Of a stretch of DNA of 64,000 nt, positions 54,837 through 64,000 are shown piece by piece (the first letter of the stretch is position 1; each line of letters starts with the position of its first letter). Below the pieces are notes generated by a model, which had not been told where the DNA came from, made no database searches, and saw only the letters and a program-made list of their open reading frames with translations. Position numbers and translations under genes: made by a program. Source of the DNA: Casuarina equisetifolia (Eukaryota > Streptophyta > Magnoliopsida > Fagales > Casuarinaceae). Location: positions 15,483,938 through 15,547,937 of the forward strand of contig CM052358.1 in the NCBI GenBank assembly GCA_028551475.1. The letters run 5' to 3'.

Positions 54837-57680
54837 GACTAGATTGCCTTCATGGGTTTATCTTGAAGGATCCAATGAAGGGGCGTTAGGTTTTGGGTTG
54901 CTTTCCTTTTTCTTTTGTAAGTGTGTGTGCTCTGTTTGTGTGACGTACTGCAACGTGATTGTGCTGATATGAATGAAAGTGGAGTTTATCTACTTTGTAC
55001 TTGTCTTTTTCTTGGAAGTTCAGGAAAAGACATGATATTAATCAACGATAGAGAAAAGGAAAGGGAAACGACAGCAAAAACGATTCACAAAACAGCTAGA
55101 TCCAAACAATTCCTGACTGGAAGAGGAGGGACATGACACGCAAGATAAACGCAATCCGTGATCTGTGAATAGGAAGCGGAAGTGTCGCATTGATAAACCC
55201 AACTCTGCTTCTGCCTCTGCTTCGGATTGATGTAAGAGGGGAGAAGCTTTCTTTTTGTCAGGGAAAATAGTACAATCGGTACATGCAAAGCTGCTAAAAA
55301 ACAGAGGAATACGTCTAGTTTCAGGAACTCCAGAGCGTGACAGCCTCTGCACTTCCTATTCAACCCGGTGGATGAAAACAGAGCACAACAAAAGGACAGC
55401 TCCAGCTTGTACTTGCGGGAAATCAGAAAAAGAGTATGTATTACAAAGGAACAACAAAGGAAAACTCTGCGACAAGCTAAAAGGTATTAAAAATAAAATA
55501 AAATATACTACTCAAACTAGTCATAGCATACAAACTGCTCAACAAACGGCTGGGCTGCTCCCTCAGCTCGCTAACACGCACTACCACGTCTGAGGCAGCA
55601 AGCCCTTTCCCATTCCACTCTCTACAATGCCCTCCACTTCGATTTTTCCTCCTCTACGAGGGTGTTGAATGAATAACAACCCACATCGCAAGCCTTTATA
55701 TCTCCACGTCGACCCATATAAAAGGAGACAAGACTTCATTAATTGCATATGAGGAAAAGGAAGACAATAATAGACTGACCCAAACAAAAGTAGACAAGAC
55801 CACTTTAATTGTATGGGAAGAAATGAAGGAAAAGGATACACAAAAAAAAATATCGCAAAGAGTATGATTTCGATGGGATTGTCAATTCCAACGTCACAAT
55901 CAAGCAGCAGGAAGCAAGAAATTTAGTACAAGTCGCGCAACAGTTAACAACTCTATATGTTTGTGATATGTATAAAACCAGCAGGATATCCCTTTTAAGT
56001 CTATCTAGTTTCGTCACTTCGAATACAAGTAATGTATTATGTTTGGTCCCAACTTGCTATGTTTCTCTCACCTTTTGTTGCAATTTGTCTACTCTACATC
56101 TCAATCGATACCAAAGCCAAAAGACCAGCATAGCAGAAAGGGTTGTGTGTGGAGGCAGAGGCAGAGGTAACCACAAAAGAAGCTCGTCATCCTTTTTCTC
56201 TTCACTCAAGGAAGAGCATTCACACAATCCACTTTGACTAGCCGCTCGAGCCAGAGGAAGCCCAACTCCTAAAACTCCTAATATCAAGGTTAGAACTATT
56301 TATAAGTGTGAGGGTAAGATCCTCCTTTGAGCCCCAGGAAAGATTAGGCCGGGTCAAAGAAAATGGGTCAGGCTTGAATATGTGTGGAAGCTGGATCAGG
56401 CTGAATTCAGTAAAAAACAGATCAAGGCTTAGTGTGTGAACCCAATGTATAACGAGGAGATTATTAAAAAGTCTCACATTAATAAAAAAAGAGAGAAGTG
56501 AGGAGCTTAAAAGTGTGAGGGTGAAACCTTCCTTCCAACTAGCTTTTAAGGAGGTGGAAGCCCATGAACACTACAATAACTTCAACCCGAACTAACACCG
56601 TTGCCAACCAGAGAGAGGCAAGTGATCATCTATCATATATATTCCAAAAGCCAGGTCGGTAGCTAAAGGTTTTCATCGAGAACTTACTATAAACATTTTG
56701 AAAACCTTTAGTCCAGTAGTAACGAATACAACCATTTGGATTATCCTCTTTATTGCTATTATTTGGTGATGACAGTTTCTTGACAATGCTTTCCTTCGTG
56801 AACCATCATCGGGGCATGTCTTCGCGGAATTTAATGTGAGTCACAAAACAATTAACGACGGCTCAAGCACGTGTGCTGCCAAACTACTTAAACTAGGCTA
56901 GTCTTTTAATTAATTCCCTTTGTTCTTTGATATGTATAAAACTAGCGGGATATCCTGTTAGTATCTATCTTGGTTTTTTCACTTTGAATACTAGTGATGA
57001 ATTACGTTTGGTTCCAACTTGTTCTGTTTCTCTCACCTTCTGCTAAAAAGAAAACTCAACCAACCTGTGCACCACATCAGACAACTAAACACAACAAGAT
57101 TGAAAAGTCAAACTAAGCATCCTCTTCTTCTCTCAAACGTCAATACATAACTAGCTTTGCACGTGAACCTAGGCCTGCAACGTTTAGAATTTAAACCTCT
57201 CACTATAGATTTAACCGTTTCCCTCATTAATTACATTCTAGTTGTTGAGCTATCTCAGTTTGCCTTACCATGAAATTATAGCACTAGGTTAATTCCTTGA
57301 CCTACTTCCAGTTTATTGTATGTCCTTTTTTTTTTTGTCAATCTGGAAATATAAAATAGTGGAGTTGCTTTTCTCGTATGATTGTTGAGGCCCTTAAAGC
57401 TCAGGTATTAATGAATCATTTGCATATAATCCCCCAAACTATTGCTGTGATATCTACCTTTTTAAACGTTTATTCCCCTTCTTGACTTTCATTTACTAAG
57501 GGTGTGTGACATTAGGATCAACAATAGTTTCCCAATTTGAAAAGAGAGTAAAAAAAATGAAGAAGGAGAGAGGAGAAGAGTAAAGTATATAAATGACGTG
57601 TTTGCTCAAGATGCGCTTTCTCCTTTTTTTGTTTCTTTGGCTTAAACTATTGTCCCACACATAAAAAAAGAAAAAGTTAT
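54837..57680. other. Spacer between carboxylesterase and the copia element
   Basis: Starts with the carboxylesterase 3' UTR. It contains a diverged duplication (55961-56084 and 56929-57048) and an LTR-like phrase region (56280-56560). Several open stretches on both strands of 55040-55840 have no recognisable motifs. Confidence 0.5.
55961..57048. repeat. Diverged direct repeats about 970 bp apart
   Basis: The segments 55961-56084 and 56929-57048 share GATATGTATAAAAC, GGATATCC, ATCTA, CACTT(C/T)GAATAC, GTTTGGT(C/T)CCAACTTG and TGTTTCTCTCACCTT in the same order, with identity roughly 80 percent. Between them, near 56300 and 56510, the phrase GTGTGAGGGT(A/G)A with nearby CCTCC or CCTTCC also recurs, and AAGTCTCACATTA resembles a short plant LTR. 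The whole may be the remains of one or two small elements, but no termini or target-site duplication could be fixed. Confidence 0.5.
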
Positions 57681-57876
57681 TGTTAGACAATACATCACGT
57701 CAGACCGTCACTGTAACCTCCAACGACAGTGACTAGCCTAGAGTTATAGAACCTAGCTTAGAGTTACAGAATATATTTTTTATTCTTTTATTCTTCTACT
57801 TATACGTTCAATCTCTTGTATAAACATAAGTTTTGGTTATTAGAAACAATGAGGGTTTTACTATCCATCGTCTCCT
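57681..57876 (+). repeat. 5' LTR of the copia element
   Basis: Begins TGTTAGACA and is followed directly by the primer-binding site. It contains the duplicated phrase CTTAGAGTTACA/CCTAGAGTTATA, and matches the 3' LTR along its full length. Confidence 0.93.
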
Positions 57877-60800
57877 TGGTATCAAGCTTTAGGCCGACGA
57901 AAACCTCTATTCTTGCCTTTTCTTTTTTAGCTCCCCTATTTTCTTAGGCCCACTATCTCACCTGTTATTCCTCCCTTCCTCATTTTTTTTCACTTTCTTT
58001 CGGCCTATCCTTGCTTCAAGCCCAACCTATGTCTGCCTCCTCTTCCACCGGATCCGACTCCTCCTCAAATTGGATCACTGACCCGGCCACTCCTCCAACA
58101 GCTCCTCTGGCCCTTCCGACCTTCCTCTCCTCTCCTTCTCTTCTCGAATGCCTTAATGGCTCTAACTACATTATTTGGAGAACTATGTTGGAACCCTTCC
58201 TACACACTGCCTAGCTCCTCCCCATCGTCGAAGACACTAAACCTGAACCCCCAACCCTTAACCCATCTTCTTTCCCCCACCCACCTGGCCCAGATCTACT
58301 CCACCTCAATAGTCAGACCCACCCGTGTTCCCAACCTGGCCCACGCCCATTGGCACATTTGCTATTGGACGACGATGGGGTGGATCCTTACCACCTCCAC
58401 CACCCCCATCGTGGTGCAACTCACCACCTTCCGAACGTCGGCCACCATTTGGAATCACCTCGCCACCACGTTCACCCAACAATCCACCGCACGTGCCGTC
58501 GCCTTGCGTTTGGATCTCTAAAATCTCTGACTAGTTAGCCTTCATCGGTGAGCCTTTACATGATAATGAGTATTATACTCATGTTTTTTTGCAGTTTGGG
58601 GCCCGAATATCGTGCCCTAGCTGTCACGGTCTCCGTTAGCTCCCAGGTGGCACCACTCTCTCGTGAGGACCTCAATGGCCTCTTGCTCTCCCATGAAGCC
58701 TCTGTCGACATCAACAACCAGGATCTCCCGGTTGCTTCACCTCTTACGGTGTTCGTGGCTCATCATGGGGTCCCTACTACCTTCACAAATCGAACCCCTT
58801 GGGTAGAGAATGGCCCTCCACGTGCCCCTTTTCCTGGTTCTCTGCCTCTTCTTCTCCCGCACCCCCTTCCTTTCCCCAACTTCGACGGTGGCAGTAGCAG
58901 CCGTGGATGGCGGCGCCCACCCTTCTACCAGATTTGCTATCGTAAGGGCCACTATGCCCTTACGTGCCATGAGCGATATAACACTCACTTCACACCCCCT
59001 CCCCTCAACTAGCTTCATCTCTGTCCCCCCCATCAGCCCATTTTGCCACCCCTCACCCCACGGCCCTATCCCCCTACACCGCGTAGCCTACTGTCCCCAC
59101 CCAGCTTCCTGTGGCCCAACCCCCCCGGCCCTTCCCTCTTACCTGGCCCCTTACCCTCTTTTGGCCCCTTCCACTTATTCAGCCCACTCCCCTTCGACCC
59201 ATATCTCTTCTCCTTCAACCCCGGCCTTTTTCCTTTCAAGCTCGAATCCCTTTTCCCCAACCTAGGCCCATATCACCTCATAGGCCTATTTCCCTCCAAC
59301 CCAGCCCCACCTCCCTACGGCCCAGGATTTCTTCCCTCTAGCCCAGGCCCATCTCGCCTCCTTGGCCTCTCTCCCCTTAGCCTAAGCCCATTGCCACTTG
59401 GCCCCAACCCCCTTACCCTCGGCCTAGGCCATTCCCCTTTGGCCCACCTTCGTGCTCCCTTGGCTCTAGCCCACTTCCTTTCGACCTAGGCCCACCTCGC
59501 CTCCCAGGCCCCCTATATCTTCCCTTCCCTTAATTCCCCTCCTTCGGCCCATGTTGTCTCATCTTGGATTCCAGACTCTGGTGCCACCCACCATGTCACC
59601 GATAGCCCTGTAGGTCTCTCCTCTGCTGTTCTTTATACTAGCCCACAACAGTTGATTGTCAGTTATGGGGTTTCCCTCCCTATCACTCATATTGATACCT
59701 TTTTTTCATATGTTCCTCATTATCTTCGTCTTATTAATATTTTAGTTGTTCTTGTCATTGCTCATAATTTATTATCTGTCTTTCATTTTGCTATTGACAA
59801 TCACTGTGTCTTCATCTTTTATCATACTCATTTTATTGCTCGCTCCTTCTCCATTGGTCAGATTCTCCTCAGCAGACAGCTTGATTGCGACTTATACCGC
59901 CTCTCGCCCCTTGCCACCATTTCGTCTCCTTTAGCACTTTTCGCCACCTCTTCTGCATCTCTCACTCTATGGCATCTCTATCTGGGCCATGCTTCCTCCG
60001 ACTCTGTCGTCCACTTTTTGTCTTATACTCACACCTCTTTTATTCGCACTTCTCCTTTTTTATATACTGTGTGTGCTCTTAGTAAGAGTCACCACCATCC
60101 CTACTCCCCCATTCAATCTCGGGCTTCCCACCCCCTTGAATTGGTTCATTTTGATGTATGAGGACTTGCTCCTGTAACTTCCTTTAATGATTATAAATAC
60201 TATGTTTGTTTTATTGATGATCACTCTCGCTTCACTTGGTTCTATCCTTTTACCACCCGCTCTCAATTTTTTACGATTTTTCGTTTCTTCCATTCCTTCA
60301 TCTCTACTCAGTTCTCTCACCCCTTCCATGCCATCCAATGTGATGGTGCGCTTGAGTTTCTTTCCTTCGACCTTCATGCCTACCTTTCCACTCATGGTAT
60401 TTACCAGCGTGTTTCCTGCCCGTACTCTCTGTTTTAGAACGGGACTATGGAATGGAAACATCGCCATATTGTTGAGACTGGTCTTGCCCTCTTCACCCAT
60501 GCTTCCGTCCCTCTTCCCTTTTGGGAACTTGCTTTTGAAACCGCCGTTGTCTTGATTAATCATCTTCCCACTGCTGTTCTTGATCACATCTCTCATTGGC
60601 AAGTCTTTTTTCATGTTCCCCCGGATCTTTCTCACCTTCGCGTCTTTGGTTGTGCCACCTTCCCCTATCTCTGACCCTATGCTCCCCACAAGCTCACCCC
60701 TCGCTTTCGTCCTTGTGTTCTCATGGGTTATCCTCTTGGTTATCGTGGCTATCGGTGCTATTATCCTTCCACTTACCATTTCTATATCACCGTCGATGCC

Positions 60801-62639
60801 CTCTTTGATGAGACCTCCTTTCCCTTCTCCCCTCACCCATCCCCCCTTCTCCCTCTATTTCCCTTCCCCTACCTCCTTCTCCCCTTCCCACTCATCCTAC
60901 CCCTACCATTCCTATTCCTTCCCCCTCTCTTATACCTTCCTCATCTTTTTCCCCTTCCCCCCTTCCCACCCTCTAGCCCTCCCCCTCGCTCTCCCTGTCA
61001 TCCTATGATTACCCGTCTTAAGGACGATATTGTCACCCTCCATTTTCTCACCCGTAACCACACCTTTGCTCTCACAACCACTGCTCACCCTTACCCTAAA
61101 CCCACCACTTTTTCCCAGGCTGTCAAGGACCCTCAGTGGCAAGCTATTATGATAGCTGAGTATATGACACTTCTCCAAAATGGTACATGGGACTTGGTTC
61201 TGCTTCCTCCCAATGCTCGCCCCATCAGTTGTAAGTAGGTTTATGAGGTTAAGCTTCACTCGGATGGCTCTCTTGAGTACTATAAAACTTGCTTTATGGC
61301 AAAGGGTTTTCATCAGCAGCTTGGCACAATTATATAGAGACTTTTAGTTCGGTAGCCAAACCGGTCACCATTCGTACTTTCATTGCCATTGCCTATTCTC
61401 ACGGGTGGCCTCTCTGTCAACTTGATGTCTCTAATGCATTTCTATATGGCTCTCTCTCTGAGGAAGTGTATATGCTCCAGCCTCCTAGTTTTCTTGATGC
61501 CTTTCACCCTCATCATGTTTGTCGTCTTTGCTGCTCCCTTTATGGCCTCAAGCAGGCCCTTCGTGCCTAGTATTAGCGACTGAGTACCTTTATCCTCTCA
61601 CTGGGCTTCTCCATCTTTATTGCTGACACATCACTATTCTTGCTGCATACCTCCCAGTACAATATGTTTTTGTTGGTTGATGTTGATGACATCTTACTAA
61701 TAGGGTCCTTTCAAGCCCCTCTCTTCTCTTTTCTTATGACTTTCTAGCGGGAATTTGCCATCAAGGATCTTGGCCCCCTTCACTATTTTCTCAGCATTGA
61801 GGCTCTCCACACTCCTCAGGGCTTATTCCTTCATTAGGCCAAGTTTACTTATGACATCTTATCTCAAGCTCGGATGTCTGATGCTCTTGTTGTTTTGACT
61901 CCTTGCACTCATGTTGACTCTCCCTCTCAGTGGGACAGTGACCCTCTTCCCGATCCTCTTTAGTACCGTAGCATTGTTGAAGCCCTCTAGTACCTCACTT
62001 TCACACGGTCGGATATCGCCTACTCTGTTAATTTAGCTTGTCAGTTTCTACATGCTCTCACTACTGCCCATTGGCATTTGGTTAAGCGCATTCTACGCTA
62101 CCTCACTAATACTCCTCGTTATGGTATTTAATTCACTCACAGCTCCTCCACTGCTCTCCATGCCTTCTTTAATGCTAATTGGGCGGGTGATCGTGATAAC
62201 CGTCATTCAGTTGGTGACTTTGGTGTGTTTCTTAGCCCCAACCTCATCTCCTAGTACTCTTGTAAATAGCGCACTGTTGCTCGTTCCAATATTGAGGCCG
62301 AGTATAAGTGTCTTGCTGATATTGCTGCTAAGGTTATTTGGATTGAGTATCTCCTTTGAGATCTACGTGCTCTTCCTCCTTCTCCCTCTACCCTGTGGTG
62401 CGACAACCTCTCGGCTCTCTACCTGGCAACGAACCCGGTCTTTTATGCTCACACCAAACATATCGAGATCGACTACCATTTCATCCAGGAACACTACCTT
62501 CGTGGCCAGCTTCTTGTTCGTTTTATCTCCTCAATTGATTAGCTTGCGGATATCTTCACCAAGGGCTTATCCACATCTCGCTTTCGATTGTTGCGGTCCA
62601 AGCTAATGGTCCTCTCGGACCCATCAGCTTGCGGGGGGA

Positions 62640-62836
62640 TGTTAGACAGTACATCACATCAGACTCATCACTGTAACCTCCAGCTATAGTGACTAGCCTA
62701 GAGTTACAAAACCTAGCTTAGAGTTACAAAATGTATTTTTTATTCTTTTATTCTTCTACTTATACGTTCAGTCTCTTGTATAAACATAAGTTTTGATTAT
62801 TAGAAACAATGAGGGTTTTACTATTCATCGTCTCCT
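62640..62836 (+). repeat. 3' LTR of the copia element
   Basis: Begins TGTTAGACA right after a GGGGGGA polypurine tract and ends in the same CATCGTCTCC phrase as the 5' LTR. Confidence 0.93.
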
Positions 62837-64000
62837 TCGTTTCTCTGTTCACCATTTCTATCTGTTATCCTCCTAGTTTGGTGACTTGAGAATAGCCTTT
62901 GATTCCTCCTATTTGTTCAAGGTTTTGCATTAAAAGGCACTTGTGGAGAAAGCGGTTGCTCGAGCAAAAACGTTGGATTGAGATATCGGGTTTGGCTAAG
63001 TTAACTTTAAGCCTTAATTGTTTGGTTTTTGGCATCCTAAAGACTCTCTTATAGGTTACTATAGGCGTGACAACTGTTTATGATTTCAGGCTCAACAAAA
63101 ACCCCAGCTCGACTGTGTTACTGATGTTAAGGAGTGGAAAAAGTAGCACCTGAGGGTATGGAGTATATGGAGGTCAAGCAGGGTGTGTTGAGCACTTCTT
63201 TTTTCTGTCCTCTTTTCAAACTCAAAGGAAAAGAAGAAATTAAAAAGGAAAAATAATTGGTTCGTACTCAATTATTTTGGGTACACGAGCCTTGCAGCTA
63301 ACACCAGTAAGGTGAACTCGTTGCCGGTGAGGGCTTAATGGTGCTTGAAGGGAAGTTTCCCAAGCAGAAAAGCCAGAAGCTTGTGGCAGTACACAGTTTC
63401 AATGGAACATTTTTGTTGACGAATTCTCGGTATTTCAATTAGTCCAACATTAGAAATATTTTAGACTCATTTGGTTTGCTTTTATACTATAAACAAAAAA
63501 TTGATGGATATCAGTACATATTATAAAATAAAGATATTTAGTCTAATAATATTAAAGAATAAGTTAAAATTTTTGCTGATATCAAGGCTTATCCCTCCAC
63601 TTTATAAATCAACTTTTAAGGTAAGATTATAAACTTTTTTTTTTTACATAATATAAAAAAATTTCTGATTTAGCACTTCTACAATATATGCAAGTTCAGA
63701 ATTTGTGTAAAAAAAAGAATCTTTGATGGTCCCAATTGTACCTTTGCCTAGAAGAAGATTGTTACTATAGTGAACGTTTAATCTCATATTATTGAGGTAT
63801 AAGTTAAAATTTTTTGTTAGTTGAGAATTTGTTCTTTACTTATTGAGCTAACTTTTAAGATAAGATATATAGTTCTTTACATAACAAATTTAAATAATTT
63901 TTTTCAACTTAAAAATATATAGGTTATTGCATAAATATTTAATGAAAAAAAAGACATGATAAGATGGGCTTAATGAATCTAAAGTCCCAATAAACCAAAT
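62837..64000. other. AT-rich right edge
   Basis: Mostly AT-rich DNA. The only item of note is a possible short terminal exon at 63090-63146 after a good polypyrimidine/AG site. Near 63530 and 63785 two similar phrases (AATAT(T/-)ATTGAGGTATAAGTTAAAATTTTT-like) suggest an old local duplication. Confidence 0.5.

Larger units (their letters stand above)
57681..62836 (+). mobile_element. Ty1/copia LTR retrotransposon, broken
   Basis: A nearly full-length fossil of about 5.16 kb. LTRs of about 196 bp bound it (57681-57876 and 62640-62836). A primer-binding site beginning TGGTATCAAGC follows the 5' LTR, and a polypurine tract (62632-62639) abuts the 3' LTR. Inside, in order, are remains of gag with a zinc knuckle (about 58010-58990), protease with DSGATHH (about 59570), integrase (about 59950-60720), reverse transcriptase (about 61110-61800) and RNase H (about 62000-62600). 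Integrase before reverse transcriptase marks it as copia. Coding remains carry on the order of ten or more breaks, so it is not autonomous. The LTRs differ at about 13 sites plus one indel, near 7 percent, which implies insertion a few million years ago under usual plant rates. No clear target-site duplication was seen. Confidence 0.93.

Noticed and set aside
55038-55363. Two overlapping minus-strand frames of about 92-104 codons past the carboxylesterase
   Set aside because: Low-complexity Ser/Cys/Phe-rich translations without motifs; likely shadows in non-coding DNA.
60060-60836. A 258-codon minus-strand frame inside the copia element
   Set aside because: It is the complement of pyrimidine-rich retrotransposon coding remains and has no motifs of its own.

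Overview
This window is nuclear DNA of a flowering plant, most likely a eudicot. The evidence is AT-rich intergenic DNA, many-exon genes with GT-AG introns, and proteins that are plant-specific or closely match plant families (a UBP12/13-type deubiquitinase, an LQY1-type thylakoid zinc-finger protein, a class I plant carboxylesterase). A decayed Ty1/copia element and old LTR remnants fit the same picture. No tRNA or rRNA gene, CRISPR array or prokaryotic feature was seen. Protein identities rest on motif and family recognition by eye; no database was searched.

Layout. 1-2.8 kb holds a two-exon fragment of a long-chain acyl-CoA synthetase (LACS8/9-like) gene on the minus strand, which is a pseudogene. 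5.6-6.1 kb is a small intronless J-domain protein gene (minus). 6.1-6.7 kb has locally duplicated promoter-side repeats, and an orphan broken zinc-knuckle exon lies at 6.83-6.91 kb. A dispersed repeat occurs at 3.4 and 9.8 kb. 11.7-15.1 kb is a complete seven-exon gene for a 481-residue protein with seven CCHC knuckles (minus). 15.2-22.2 kb is AT-rich gene-poor DNA with old repeat debris. 22.4-41.8 kb is a complete 32-exon gene for a 1118-residue UBP12/UBP13-type ubiquitin protease (plus). 43.9-47.3 kb is a four-exon LQY1-like thylakoid protein gene (plus) with a solo LTR in its second intron. 47.3-53.5 kb is gene-poor and includes a short TRIM-like LTR. 53.75-54.84 kb is a two-exon carboxylesterase most like CXE15 (plus). 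57.68-62.84 kb is a broken Ty1/copia retrotransposon with both LTRs, followed by AT-rich DNA to the end.

How the genes relate. They are independent host genes, not an operon. UBP12 and CXE15 also lie close together in Arabidopsis (At5g06600 and At5g06570, recalled from memory), so this pair looks like conserved microsynteny. Four genes have reading frames and splice sites that close exactly (zinc knuckle, UBP12, LQY1, CXE15), and the J-domain gene is a single intact frame. I found no convincing undescribed system. The most useful second looks are the solo LTR with perfect target-site duplication inside the photosystem-repair gene, the orphan zinc-knuckle exon beside the J-domain gene, the start-codon ambiguity of the CXE15-like gene, and the extreme homopolymer G/C tracts.
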